Assembly (NCBI GenBank): GCA_031308135.1
Contig: JAHLJT010008756.1
Coordinates: forward strand, 79,190,130-79,254,129
DNA length: 64,000 nt
Origin: Acheta domesticus
Taxonomy: Eukaryota > Arthropoda > Insecta > Orthoptera > Gryllidae
Direction: 5' to 3'
Shown one piece after another: positions 33,826-47,294 of the stretch (position 1 is the stretch's first letter; each line of letters starts with the position of its first letter). The position numbers were made by a program, and so were the translations under genes. The notes under the pieces are model-generated. The model had not been told where the DNA came from and did no database searches. It saw nothing but the letters and a program-made list of their open reading frames with translations.

Positions 33826-34125
33826 TCTATGATGCCTTATTTTATGTGGCGGGACTAAGGCCATGAGGCCTGCTCTTCTATCTGACCACGCAAATTTCGC
33901 TAAGCTCTTTTACCATCTAGCGGATAAATGAGCAATGAAACAGACATGTTTGAATTTATCTCAGAGACATGTTTTAGGATAGATGATTTTAATATGCCTC
34001 AAATCTACAACATGAGACAGACGACTTTACTTCCCATCCGAAGGAAGGCGTGCGAAGGATTTTTTGCCCTTCAAATCCACGTCTTTGGTCGGTTTTCCAC
34101 CCGGTACCACGGCCCAAAACGCAGA
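33826..34125 (-). mobile_element. SINE family 2, minus strand
   Basis: On the minus strand: a degraded tRNA-like head near 34120-34090, TTCGCACGCCTTCCTTCGG, GTAGATTT-side block, ATGGTAAAAGAGC, GGTCAGATAGAAGAGCAG and the GGCCTCATGGCC 3' end. Diverged but colinear with the copies at 13550 and 45445. Confidence 0.65.
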
Positions 34126-34600
34126 AGGTTATATCACGGAAGCCTACAGGCATAGACAACAGGGAAAGGCAGGTACCAAAGACGTGTGAAGCGGGTCAGA
34201 GGTACGCAGAATGAAGCAAAGCGTTGCAGGAGGGTTGGCCGTACTACAGGAGTGCAATGTGCAAGCGCTGGACGCAGCCACACGGTGTGTGGTGTGGGGA
34301 GGCAGCAACTGACTCCTCGCCGCCCCGCCCGCTCGCCAGATTTGATGGCGGGCCGGGTCGGGCCGAGGGTCAACAAGGTAGCGAGCCGGCAAGCACGCGC
34401 CGCTGAGTAGATTATTGTCAATTCAAACAACACGGCCAGTCCGCCAGCAACCGCGCCCGCTTCCCCGCCGCCACCCGAACAGGCCAACGGTCTATTCGAG
34501 ACGGTGCGCAGTGTTGCCAGATTGGCGCGATTTGACACCAATTTGAAGAGGTTGTATACTGCTTGTAGAGAAGAAAATCGCAAAAGAAAATCTTGGTGGG
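34126..34600. other. GC-rich island, no gene supported
   Basis: CpG-rich block whose frames are open on both strands. It ends in TGTTGCCAGATTGGCGCGA. It could be a promoter island, but no TATA/initiator pair was seen. Confidence 0.35.
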
Positions 34601-35459
34601 AACGTGCGGGGATATCCTAAGCTATCGGAACTAATGGTACTACAACATTACTTTCTCGTATTATTTGTAATTGTTACGTAATAATATAAAACTAGTTGAA
34701 CACCCAAAATTGTCTCCAATCTGTAAAATATTTGTCAGAGCTGGGGTGCAATCCTAGGTACTTTGTTTGCATAGGCGATTGTTTAACACGTTCGACTTAC
34801 TTCTCTGAAGCCAAAGTACTAGCATAAATGTTTTCACTTTTACATTAGAGAAAGTAATATGTTTTCAACGAAAATTATTTTTGCATAATTTGTATAAGCT
34901 GACTATGATACTTTCATGAAAATGCTTAAAGAAAATATTTGAACTGATTTTCGAGAAATTTTCGAAAATATATAACCCCTCCAAAATTAAAATATTAAAT
35001 TATTAAATTAAATTATTAAATTATAACATATTATTACATTCAAGTCACCGCGACATCAGAAAAATTGAAAGGAGAATATCAAATTTGGTGTGTGTTCGAT
35101 TCAGACGATAGCATTATTCACAGACGGACTAATGTTGTTGTTTTTCGAAAATTACTACCAGCACTCTCAAAACCCGATTTTTGATTTCACAATGTATTAA
35201 AGAAGGTTATTAAAATTAGCGTAAAAAAACCAATTTTTTAGTTTCCAGTATCATTTGTCTGCCGAAGAATGAACACCTTCTGCAGTAGCATTATATTACT
35301 TTTTCTGTGTACTACCTAATAGTGTACGAGAAAGTGCTTCAGCACGTAATGGACTGTTTCCGGAAAAACAGGGATCAAACAATGGGAAAGAAATAAACCG
35401 TCTACTTTCCAAAAGTATTATTTTTGTTTCGGAACAAATATTATCCCAATGTTGATCTC
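34601..35459. other. AT-rich DNA with a GACGGAC-family fragment
   Basis: 34900-35220 shows GAGAAATTTTCG, CAGACGGACTAATG and CTCTCAAAACCCGATTTTTG, a weak match to the member at 20890. Otherwise nothing. Confidence 0.35.
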
Positions 35460-35965
35460 CGTCAAAAAGTTACCTCTCATCAAGAGTTGACACAAAAGTC
35501 CCGAACTCTTTTAACCCCGGCGAAGAAGTTCGACGGTGCCGTACGCAGGGTGTGAGCTGCCACGCGGCGTCCGAGGGCGGAACGCAGACGGAAGGCACGG
35601 ACGCGGCGGGGGCGGGGCGGGGCGTATGCATCTGGTGCCATCTCGCAGACAGGTGTGCGGCAGGACACAACTCGGCACTCCGGGTCGACGGCGTCACCGC
35701 CTCCGCCCATTACCCCGCCCACGCCGAGTCGCCAGCTCGCGAGCTACGCAGGCGGGGGCGGGGTGGCGGCGGCGGCGGTGGCGACGTTACCGACGCCGCC
35801 GCCGTCGTCGTCGCGGGGGACATTTGTCATCTGCCGTCCCCGCCCCCGCCCCCGCCCCCGCTCCCGCCGCTCGCGACCGGTGCGGAGCGGAGCGAAGTGA
35901 AGCGGAGTGGTGAAGCGGGGCGACGCGTTGCGAAGTTCCCCGACGCGCGTGAAGGACGAGGGATG
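35460..35965. promoter_or_regulatory. CpG-island-like block with GC boxes
   Basis: The most CpG-dense segment of the window. It holds Sp1/KLF-type GC boxes: overlapping GGGGCGGGGC near 35608-35624, GGCGGGGGCGGGG at 35751-35763, and on the minus strand repeated GGGGGCGGGG at 35838-35862. All frames are open because of composition, including 186 codons at 35552-36112, so a first exon cannot be told from chance. A promoter of a nearby gene is possible, but no TATA box or transcript evidence is visible. Confidence 0.35.
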
Positions 35966-36444
35966 GCCTGCTTCCTGCCGGCAGCTCTCCTCGCATCCGA
36001 GCCGAACCGTTTGGGCACTGCTATCACTCACGTATTGTCATCTTCGTGGTGGCTCTATAATGGTTTGATGACCGTGCGTGTAAAGAAGACCTTTCCGTTT
36101 GGTGACTCATAAAGGCTTCGACTTATCAAGGGCGTTACCACAAGTGTAATGAATAAAACTCTACTAATAAAACTGAATTCATAATTCTGCTTCATCCCTT
36201 AGAGAAAAACTAGTTGATAAATTGACAACAATTTTAATATTTTTTAGGTTTATCCCAGGTGAAGTGTATCGTTTGATTAACATTGATGAAAAAAGTAGCA
36301 AATAAATAAAATATTCATCTCTTTAGCGTATATGGAATGTGATCAATTGATGGCTGGTGTCCAGCAGTAGTAGTGCACTTACCATGACCGCTAAATAACC
36401 TGTAGCAGAGCATGAGGGAAAGTTTGAATCGGTTCATCGGTACT

Positions 36445-36512
36445 TAATAATAATAGTAATAATAATAATAATAATGATAATAATAATAATGACAATAGTA
36501 ATAATAATTTAT
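36445..36512. repeat. AAT-rich microsatellite (empty target site)
   Basis: AAT units with AGT, ATG and GAC interruptions. Its right part is identical to the DNA following the retrotransposon at 2182, so this is the uninserted form of that site. Confidence 0.9.
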
Positions 36513-38646
36513 TCCCATCTTGTTTACGTTGATAATTTCCATTGCATTTTCTAGGAATTACTAACCATTGATAAACAGTTGTGATTGTTAGCAATACTAA
36601 TGCATTCCGCACCAATATATGCGATGACCCTCTCCTCCGATTATCTATTTAATTTATTATCTCCGAACGGAATCAGTCAAATTCAAATACTTCAGAAAAG
36701 TTGTTAGTGCATTTTAAGTGAGACATTTTGTCATTTTATATCGTGTCCTGAAAATCATTTAATTAACTTCATTTGTTTCAGTCATTTAATTTAGTTAATG
36801 TAACGTTGTTTTCCATTTACATTATCTTTTAAATGAAAATAAAATTATGGTGAAAGCATTGCTAAATACAAAATGTGATCTACGTAGTTACAACTCATAA
36901 AAACTACATTATCTAATAATTTTGCTAAAGTGTTCAAGTAATTAGAATTTTTCTTTTGAATTGAAATTGAAGTTTTAGAGAAGATACGCTTACACAAAAT
37001 CATGAGAACTGGGTATATTTTCACTACGAAATTAATTTCCCAATGTTATCAAATTACAGAAAAAAGTGAATTTTGTAGAAATTAGTGATCTACGACAACA
37101 AGAAGAAGCATTAGACAATATATTACTGTATAGCCAAAGGAAAAGTTTTGTTAAAATATAAACAGATTCATCAATAAAATAATATTCATAAAACGCTACG
37201 TTACTTGGTATATAACATTGCTCTGTCTCTCTCTTTCTCTCTCACTCTTAGGGTATTCTGAACAGAATCACTATTTTCTATTGGATGTGCTTCTTCCTAA
37301 CTTCGTACATTCAATTTGTTCAAAACAAAAGTATCCGGTACAGGGTGTTAAAATATTTTTGCTCCTACTGATGAAGCCCCGTAAACCTGGCTTTTGTAAA
37401 ATATTTTTGGTTGTTAAGGATTCTTCATGCTACAAGAAGTTTGTTCTGAATTTTGCTGATAGTTGAATTGTATTAGAAACTAACGAAATACAAGTAATTT
37501 AATTTATATCCAAGAACCTCCCTTGGACTTACGAGAAAAATGATGCGCAAATCATAATTTATAATTTTAACTTCAACCAACTAATAAAATGATCTTCAAA
37601 TGTGAAGTATCAAAGTTTTCAAAAGGTATGATAAGGGGATACGTCTCGGAATAACCTCAGGTTTGTTATTTTATTACATATGGTTGTAATTTGTATGTTG
37701 AAATGGATAAGTCTAATATTGGAAGAATATTTTATTCCGTATTTAAGAATTCTTGAAAATGTTTCGTTCAAAAATATGAAAGGAAACAAGGAGAAATAAA
37801 CTATTTAAAAAAATTAACGCGAAATAACGTTTCACGTGTAGTGATTCACTGAGGCTTGTCGCCCTAGGTCCCTGCAAAGTCTGAATTCTTCACAGGATCT
37901 CGACTGCATTTCCGCGTCTGGCAGCGCCGCCCCATCCCCTACTCTTTCCCTCCACCCTCTCCCCTCTTCCCTCCCGGTCGTGGTCGTCGACGCTGCAAAA
38001 AGGCGGAGCAGCCGACGCCGGCGTCGCGACGTCTGCACGATCGTCTATCACGGCGAAGCCTCGAACTCACAACCTCGCAGAGCTCCACATGGCCCTGCTA
38101 ACAGGCGAGTTTCGTTTTTCTCGCACTTCGCTAACACACTGCGCTCGGAACAGTGGAGTGATCGCAGAACAATAGGAATTGGAGAACTGACATTTGTAGA
38201 TAATATTTCATGCCATATGTTTTTGGAGGAATTTGTATCAATAGATGGCTTAAGGGTTCGTTGAATACAAGTTGTAATGTGGGTATTTTTTTTCTTTGTA
38301 TTGGGTTTACATAAATTTCGGGAAGGGTACTAATCTAATCTAATTTATTATCGTAGCGTATCTTACAATCTAAACACAAGCTTGTTGCTATTATCGTCAG
38401 TCTAAGTCTGGAACAAAGAGGGGGAAGACATTATGAAACGATGATGTAATGATGGGTATTAATACACGAGTGTGGTAACACGGTACGAGCGAGGAACGAG
38501 CGAATACTGTAAACTTCACACGAGTGTATTAATACCTAATCCATCGAGTTTCATATGGTACTTTTCTACGACTTATGGTAACTTTTATAAGTTAAACTTT
38601 TACATCGAATAGTTTCCTGGCAGTTGACATGCAGGATTCTGTCAAT

Positions 38647-38659
38647 GCCACCTAGCGGA
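38647..38659 (-). promoter_or_regulatory. CTCF-like motif (copy B)
   Basis: Same CCGCTAGGTGGCA as in copy A at 4463-4475. Confidence 0.3.
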
Positions 38660-39373
38660 CAGCTCCATACCCACCGCAGGTGGCTTTGTTTCATCAGCCA
38701 GCCAGCCAGGGAGTACAGAAGATGCTGCAATAAGTTCGACGTCACCATCTCTGCTTTTTACACTTATTCCTGGAGATCTCAAGATCAACGTTGATTCACC
38801 AAACATTTTAAATTAGACATTTTTAACGACAACACATGGCAGCAACAAATAACCTAAAATGACTTACGCTCAGATCTTAACCTTAGTCAAATGTTCTCTT
38901 CAATAACTACCATTGCGCTAGTCAAATAGGATCAAAGTACAATAACAATTCAATTTATTTTAAATAATATTTAACGTTAAAAACTAATAATAATAAAATA
39001 AACTAAAATTAAGGAAAAGAATATAATATTAAATACAATTTTAATGGTCAGAATTGAACGAAATATTTACTATAAAGATTCTCAATGATTAATGAAGAGT
39101 CAATACTTGGGTTGTAAGCTTCTCTGTGATTGGTCAAGAACATGTATCATAATGAAAAATGTATCGAAATGGGTATCACTATGGAACTGGTTGCAGCCAT
39201 TAAATGACATCGTTATACAATGGGAGTAGAAATGTTATCTTTAACACCAGTCTCGGTCTGAAATTAATAAAATCTCTAGGGTATTTAATCACTACTATTA
39301 TACACTATATACTATAATATATATATATATATATATAATTATATACTATATATAATTTACGCTCAACACGAAG

Positions 39374-39929
39374 TGAAATACCGGGAGATGTGGCTCAGGG
39401 CATCAACTGATGTCACTGCCACTGAACGGAAGGTCCTAGGTTCGAGTCCCGACAGGGGCAGGATATTCGACACTAGCTTGTCAGCTAGATCGAATTCAGT
39501 CGCTGTCTAGAGGAGAATTCTAGCAGCCGGCTGCTCTGATCGGTAGTTTTCTGGCGTTTCTCCGATCAACACCAGGCGAATACCGGAGCAGTACCCTAAC
39601 AAATGAACCACGGACTGCGCGCGATCTTTCCTACCTCTATCTCGTCCGATCCTCTCTTCTTATACTTGCACTAAAATGCACTACACTACCACACATGCCA
39701 GGAGACCGGTCGGGAGCTTACAACTTGTCCCGGCTGAGGCGGTGCCCTACTGGTGGGAGACACCAGGTTGGGGAAAACCCCGCTAGTCGGCTGGAGGTCG
39801 GCGCCGGATCTCGCCATCCGGCGGGGAAAAGATCACCGCCACCTCCCGAAGAAAAACGTACACTACACTTGCGGCATTCATGACCTTAGTAGTTGACGCG
39901 ATCGAAATCACTATGAATCAATCAATCAA
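39374..39929 (+). mobile_element. SINE family 1, full length (copy B)
   Basis: Orthologous or paralogous to 5143-5697, with the same ACGAAG flanks (39368-39373 and 39930-39935). The B box here is GGTTCGAGTCC, a canonical match, and the A box TGGCTCAGGGCA is unchanged. Confidence 0.87.
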
Positions 39930-42106
39930 ACGAAGGAACATACGCTTCAAGGGGCAGTGGAACGTAATCGTTATTCTAAGTCTCTCCCACTTCTATTACC
40001 AAAATTCAAAAAATCAAAATTCAAAGTTATTCAAATAAAATGGTTTAGTTATAAAGAAATTAATATTATCTGCCAAACAATGTGACACAAAACTGACACA
40101 AATTTGATCTTAAACATATTCTCTGTAATTGCTCAATTTACAACGGTCTCAGAGAGAAACATAAAACAATGAAAAACTATGTTTTCCCTATTGTTTCATT
40201 GAAATGAACTCGGAAAGAAGTAAATCTCTGACCATTTGTATTTCTTATATTCTGGAACTACGGGAAACTATACTAAATGAATATTAAGCTCAATTCTACG
40301 AGCACTCTATTATTACATTAAGAATGCTGTAGTTTGTAATGTTTGAATTATATTTACTACGCTTAAAATATCCGTAATCCGGTAAGCTTAATGTACTATA
40401 TATATCAGAACGTTTTGTATACCCTTGTAGGTTTTGTTTATTTAAACAGTTTTGCAGTACATGTTGTTTCTTTGTGTGTTTTGAGTGCCTTAACTAGAAG
40501 TGTTTTTTAAATGAACACATTCGAGATGGATCTGGAAGCTGCATACTGAAATCTGTAAGAGGTGAGTCCTTTAAACAAATAAAATTGAATGGAATTATAT
40601 TAAATTGAAAATTCTCTTTATTTTCTCTAAAGTTTTCTAAACTCTGAATTTTCTAAATTTTTCTTTAAAATAATTTTTTTAAATAATCATTGAAGAATTA
40701 TTATTCCTAACTTTTTGTTCCCCTTTAGTAAATGTCAATTCAATTGTAGAAGTAAGACGGATAATACTGATCGTAGAATTCTATATTTGAAATGTACCTC
40801 CACCATTCTTTCAGGCTAATACCGAAAAGCTACAATCACATATACACTCACCGTTTGAAGATTATAGGTCACAGTTTTATATACACTTAATTTTAACGGC
40901 GATAATTCACGTTGTTCAATAGAGTGGGAAAAGCTATACCTAAAGCACAATGCTGATTTACTCATAAGTCCCAGAACTGAGTATCAAATAAATACACGTT
41001 AATTTCCGACAATATTATTTGTTGCGTTAAATATGAATATTATATTGAAAATATTATTTGTTGATGTTAATGACACACAAAAATGCAGCTGTAGGTTTAA
41101 AATGATGCAATATTACGATTATATCTATAGCGATAAGATTGTTATATTTTCAGATCTTCTGTATACCATCCCAAAGTGTTGGTAAACTTAAAGCCAGTTC
41201 CTTTTATTGAACTAACTGGCGATACCTTTTTTCTCCATTTTTTCAATTTGAAAAAGTAACAAAATTCTAATATATTTTATCTTGCTTATAGTTTTTAGCA
41301 CTAGGTTTTACAACTACATAGCACACACTCGATTTTCAGAGATGTTCCGCTTCAAATCTCCTTCTTGCAGGCGGGTCCTTTGTAAGTACTACACGTTTTT
41401 TGTATGCATGTCTTGGAGAGCTTTCTCTAATCTTTTTCCTGCAATTCCTTTGACAGATTCACGTTCATCTCTTCTTCAAATACACAGCATCCATTTTGAG
41501 TCTTTGCTTTTTGCCATTCAGTTTTCTCTCTCCGTAATTCCTCGTTTTGCTCTGAGTATTAGCACATTCCTCTTTCTTACCATCGTTTTCAAAGTGGAAA
41601 TTCCCATTTGCGAGATTTCTTTTAACCGTCTTGGGTCATTAACCCACCAAGACCGGTTTTCCGTATTTTTACGGGTCGTTATTTCCCTTATTTCCTATCT
41701 TGGAAATACTTAATGACACGCTATAAATAAAAAGTATTTTTCTTAAGTACAACTAATTTGCGATTGCGCTATTAAGTAGAATGAGTAAAAATTAAAAGGT
41801 ATATTTTCGAAATTAACTATCACGAGTATATGTCTCATGATGTAGTTAACTTCATATTATAGTTTCATCCATGTGAAGAGCATCAGATGTATTGAAAATA
41901 TGTATAACGTTATTTATTCTATTATTTTAGTATACGTTATTTATTATATTTTAATAAATTGTGCGTTTATACGATTATTGCAAGCCCTTTGAACTCTCTT
42001 TCACCTTAAATAATCAGTTTTGTAATAGGAGTTATTACAACACAGGTGTATTAACACCCATAGAGGATCTTGCTTTCAGTGTAATCAGTTCCATAATAAT
42101 GAGAAC

Positions 42107-42107
42107 A

Positions 42108-42157
<50 letters not shown>
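42107..42157. repeat. (AAT)n microsatellite
   Basis: Uninterrupted AAT units. Counterpart of 7853-7906; sequence to the right differs completely between the copies. Confidence 0.93.
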
Positions 42158-43312
42158 CTAGTGGTGCCTCAGAATGGCACAGACTTCCCGTTCCTTTGGT
42201 CTCGGCTAGCTATTCGAACTTTCCACATTATTTTGCCAACTGCCATCTATCGCCGCCCAAATAGTAGAACAGAAATATTATTTTACGAATACTGAAGAAC
42301 AGTAAAATCTCGTTCTAAATGGCAATTTGCTTTGAAAAATTTGCAACCGTATTTAAGAAAATGGCGTATAAGCGCTACTGTAAATGCGAAATTTGAAGCT
42401 TTTTCACAGAGAATTTTGAGTTTTCGAAAAACATCATTAAAACTCTTTTGAAGAACATCAAGTCACAAATACAATATTGTTTATAAATTGCTGGAAATGT
42501 GCTCATTAACGGTGTGAGAGATGCGCAATGTTGCGTGAAAACTATAGAAATTTACAAAAAAATGTGTATGGACAGAATGAAGGATCTCGCAAAGGAGAAC
42601 AAATTTTATTTGAAGAAAAAATCTCTCTCTTCAATTTTGTAGTTGTTGGAAGGGGCCGAAAAAAAATCATTTATTTCAATTTTCGAAAATCTAGAACTAA
42701 CCGTGAAAATAGGACCTATGCCACCTTTATAAGAGTATTTTACTCTATTGTTAGAAGAAATTTAAAGAAAAAATGTGGAGCCGTTTTTGAGAAAATTTTG
42801 AACATGTTCGGGGGGCTTTATGTAAAGTATCCTCAAATTTCACAGAATATTTTTCAAAATTTCAAAGCTTCTAGTCGAGCCATATCGACAGGGGTTTCTT
42901 CAATTTGAAAAAAGTCCTACGTATGGTGTAGGCGCTAGTAGTGTTCACAGACGGACGGACGGACACCACGTGTTATGGGATTTTTTCTTAATTTAGCAAC
43001 TGGTTTTATTCACTTTTTCGTTATCAGGGCCCGGTAATGATTTTTTTCTGCCAAAAATCCGCCGTTTTTTCGCATTCCAGAACTTTCCCTATACTACGTA
43101 TATACATACGTATACGGGAAAGTAAAAATACCTGATATACGATTAATTATTCGTATTAATAGGAACATATGCTTTTTACTAGAGTGGATTTACGGATAAA
43201 CTTTGCAATTAATTTCGTTCGTAAAGTGGAAAGATACTAGAGATAAGTAAAGTAGAAAGATACAGAGAGCAAATTTCTGAAAGCCGATATGTCAGTGCTT
43301 CAGTATTTGGGA
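42158..43312. repeat. Copy-B-specific segment including a GACGGAC-family member
   Basis: About 1.15 kb with no match in copy A. From about 42700 it contains GTGAAAATAGGACCTATGCC, TTTTTGAGAAAATTTTG, AGTCGAGCCATATCGAC and CACAGACGGACGGACGGAC, the ordered blocks of the dispersed family. It ends at a hairpin (43082-43123): ACTTTCCC at the left, GGGAAAGT at the right, with TACGTAT-like inner arms. The 126-codon frame at 42528-42908 runs through the repeat and is not called. Confidence 0.6.
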
Positions 43313-44739
43313 TTAAGTTTGCTATTTATTTGATACAACAATTAATATTTGCACAAAACTGAGCATTTTGTGAAAGAGGAAAGAGGCGTGCGTCGAGTGT
43401 ATTTATGTTTGACGTTTGATTCATGATCGATTTCCGAGTGAACTGGAGCGCCATGTGCAAGGACGACACAATATTTGCATGGGAATGGTGCAAAGTAACG
43501 ACGAATGAAATTGAAGATTCTCTACCGAAAAGGAAGAAAATCAAGATATGAAAAGGAACTGTATTGGCGGAACAATATTCGTGCACGATAAAATTAACTG
43601 TATATACTCGTATGTTCTACTAAATACGAATTTCAATGGAGGAACACAATATATTTAATATATTTCTCCATGATAATGCTATGAATATTTCATCATTCGT
43701 GTTTGGAACTTATCATGCCGCGCTGTTGACGGTTTTTTCGACGAGAAATTCTAAAAAAAAACACAAAAACGTGAAAAATCTATTTCAGTGCAAACAAAAG
43801 TTGATCAGTAAATGTTGGAAGTTAATAATGTTTGCAGAAAAATATATTAGTTATATAAATTCATTTATTTTTACAATTCGTATATCTCTGTACAGTTTTA
43901 ATTATTGCTATTAAAAGAGGAGCGGAGTGCATTGCTGTGTATTTCCCCAAAATCGATCTTAATACGAAATACTCGTAATTAAAGTTCACTAATTTTTCTA
44001 CATGAATTTGTTCTTTAAACAAATACAGGGTTACTCAGTATCATGGTCACAACTTGGATTTCTTTACTTTTGCCTGACATATTTCCGAGGGTAATTGCTT
44101 CCAAAAACGGTGACACGGTGGTGACATTTATATACAAAATCAATCTTAGTTCCTATTTACATTATGTTGACAAAAGATGAATTGCTGGGTTGTTTCAAGT
44201 ACCTAAGTAATTTAATTGTAAATAGATGAGTGCAGTGTAAATAGTTTGTAATCGGTTGCATTGGAACTAATTGTACTAAGAGTGGAAGTAATTTTAGTTG
44301 AACATAAAAATTTCAATATCGATAATTACTAATAAGTCAAAAATATAAAGTAATATTAAAAATAGTACGAATGATCAAGCCCAGAGTTCCAAATACGTAA
44401 TAAAGAGAAATATTTAATATTGTCTTAAAAGAGATTTTGCAAGTTATGAATATAACTGTATGAAATGTGTAGAAAAATAGTTTTCATAGTATCTATGGTT
44501 ACATATGAATGTTAGGGAGTAAAAATAGCCCGAAGAGATGATATGCAAAAATAGAAAAGGTGAATAAATAACGTTCTTTCATTTCAGGGCAGTATTTCTA
44601 CTCTTTCTTCACGTTGTTTAAGATACAAAGATAATCAGACTATAAAATTACAACGTTGTAGTTCACAATGAAAATGGTAATGGCCTTTTATGAATATCAT
44701 AATTAGTATATTGAAAAAGAATGTATGATTTATAAAATG

Positions 44740-45180
44740 TATCACCTGGATCATATTTAATAGTGGAAAACAAACCTATGCCATCTTTATAACTGCACTT
44801 TATTCTTTAAAAAGGAAATTCAAAGATGAAATTAGGAGTCATTTTCGAGAAAATTTTGAAAATGTCATTTTGGCTTGATGTAAAGTTCCTCCAAATTTTA
44901 AAGAATGTTTTTCAAAATCGCAAAGCTTCGAGTCGAGCCAGATCGACCAGGGAATATCCATTTTGGAAAAAATTCCTAGTGCGCTAAGGCGCTAGTGGTG
45001 TTCACATACAGACGGACTGACGGACAGACATACGTTAAAAAAATCACTTTTTTGGTATCAGGAATCCCCAAAACGTATTTTCGTTGAAACCGCGAAAAGG
45101 ATTTTCCGCAGCATTACATACATTTCTCTATACCAAGTATATTATTTCGTATATATGTACGTATACGAGAGTAAAATGTG
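44740..45180 (+). repeat. GACGGAC-containing repeat family member (copy B, uninterrupted)
   Basis: Blocks in order: CCTATGCCATCTTTATAA, GAGAAAATTTTGAAAATG, AGTCGAGCCAGATCGACC, CAGACGGACTGACGGACAG, GGTATCAGGAATCCCC, then a degenerate palindromic end. This is the pre-insertion form of the copy A member. Confidence 0.65.
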
Positions 45181-45444
45181 CCACGACGGCCGCACCTTGA
45201 GGTTACCCAGTCTCAGAAGATTTCAAAGACATCTTGCTATTGAAATGCAATGTCACCCTGAGGAATGAGTAAAAGTGAAAAAAAGTGGGAAGACTAGGAC
45301 ACAACCACCTAAGCCATGGTTTCTGGAAATCTCGTAAAAGGTAAAGTGATAACTGGTACTGTTTTCCTTACTGACAGACCATTTCACTGCTCGATCACAG
45401 GTTTCCGCAAGGTTTCCCTATCACTTCCAAACATACGCTGGGGC

Positions 45445-45832
45445 AGCACTCTCTTTGCGGCGGTGATGGTGTAACGGTTAGCATATCGGACTGTTATACC
45501 CAAGTTCGCGGGTTTAAACTGAAGCCGTGGATTTTTTAGGACGAAAAAATCCTTCGAACACCTTCCTTCGGAGGGGAAGTAAAGACAGCTGTTCCATGTT
45601 AGTAGATTTACTGAATGTAAAAGATCCCAAGCCTAAATGAAGCCTCTGAGCAAAACTCAAATCGTCTGTTTCGATGCCGAGTAATACCTTGTTACTCCGC
45701 TTGATGGTGAAAAGAGCGTAGCGAAATTTGCGTGGTTAGACGGTAGAGCAGACCTCATGGCCTGCGCTTCGCCACGTAAAATTAGGCATCAATTCAATTC
45801 AGTTCAATTCAATTTAGTTCAATTCAATTTAT
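45445..45832 (+). mobile_element. SINE family 2 (copy B)
   Basis: A box TGGTGTAACGGTTAGC and B box GCGGGTTTAAACT, without the A-box duplication of copy A. The tail of AATTC/AATTT pentamers (about 45789-45832) is longer than in copy A. Confidence 0.78.
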
Positions 45833-46761
45833 TCTCTAAAACGGGACACAGCGTGTCTCATTCCTTCTCGTTCCTTTCGCGTTTCAACGGGGGGGACCAG
45901 TTATCAAAGCAGTGGAAGCGCCTGAACTCTACTATCAATTAATATTACTCGCCTCTGGATACTCATACTCTGGAACAATGTTGAAATAAAGGGTCATATT
46001 CTTCATGCCGCCAGTTTCGAATTTTGGTTAGCACTTCCATCTCATTTTCCCCTTCATTTGCAATAATTCCTGTCGCCCATGATACTGGTTGAAACACTAC
46101 AGCAATACGCAAAGAATCATAGGTAGCTAACGATTTCAAGGTAAATTTAGGCAAACGAAAAATCTCGAAACTTCTCTTGTATCTATCAACCTTCCTCGTC
46201 CGTTGTATCTCAGGAATTATGGTTTTATTGCAATTATTACCGCCATTGCACCAACCAATGAAAGGTGACTGACGTGTGGAATCGCATGATCCAGAATGTA
46301 GAAACCGAACACCTGCATTCTTTATTGATGACTTAAATAACAAAGTCCATTTCTGAATTGAATTTCTCGGCTCCTCATTGCTCGTCCTGAGTCAATGTTG
46401 GAATAAAGTTGAGCAATTACAATTGTTTTACCTCCAACCTTCTCCAGTCTCTATATCGTCACTTTGCATTCCCGTATTTTGCTCTCATCTCTTCATTAAC
46501 TTTTGATTTCGCACTTAATGACAAAAGCGACAAGAGTTTCCCATTTGCTCTAATCGATTTGCAACCTGACATAATTAGAGAATCAACAAGCGGATCAGTT
46601 CCCTTCACAGCACAATGCTCAAGGAAAAATTCATTTTGACTTCTATCGTCTACTGCAGTGCTGTTCAACATTTTTATTTTCTCGGTTGAGTGACAGATTA
46701 TTTCTAGCGCGTCAACTGTTCAGGTTTTCAGTGTAAGATGCAGTGCATTATTTTATCATGC

Positions 46762-47190
46762 GAGGTGGCAATTTCTTCCCTTGTTGGATGGCGAGATTCG
46801 GCCCCGATCTATAAGTTTCCTTGCGGGATTTTTTCCATCCACGTATCGCTGCCAGTGGGGAACCACCTCAGCCTGGCGAAGCTTAAAGCTCCCGACTAGT
46901 CTCGCGACATGAGTGTTTGCACAGTGCGTGTAAGTGGAAGAGCGTGTTAGTAAGTGGTGAAGATAGAACAAAGAAGGGGAAGAAAAAGTCACGCGCGGTC
47001 CGTGGCCCGTTGGTTAATAAGTTGCTCAGGCATTCGCCTGGCGTGGATCAAAGACATCACGGAGAACTATCGATAAATGTAATCGGAGGCTAGAATTCTC
47101 CTCCAGACAGGGGCTGAATTCGATTTAGCTATCTAGCTAGTGTTGAAAATCCTGCGTCCGTCAGGGTTCGAATTCTATGTCCTTCCCGTG
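46762..47190 (-). mobile_element. SINE family 1, minus strand (copy B)
   Basis: Counterpart of 14848-15275 with a few substitutions. Confidence 0.75.
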
Positions 47191-47294
47191 TATTGTTTTA
47201 GAATGCTGTCGCGACAAATTTTTGACTCTGAAACGGAGAAAATTAAGACGAACATTGAAATTATTTCGTAGTCCAACGTGTAGAATAGAGCGGT

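Noticed and set aside
35552..36112. 186-codon frame in the CpG-dense block
   Set aside because: All frames on both strands are open there; residues follow the GC repeats. It cannot be told from chance.
36445..36512. Possible CRISPR-like array of short repeats
   Set aside because: Simple AAT microsatellite without unique spacers, in a eukaryotic genome.
41282..41713. 143-codon frame in copy B
   Set aside because: Several indels break it in copy A (about 7030-7430), and no domain is recognised, so there is no sign of coding constraint.
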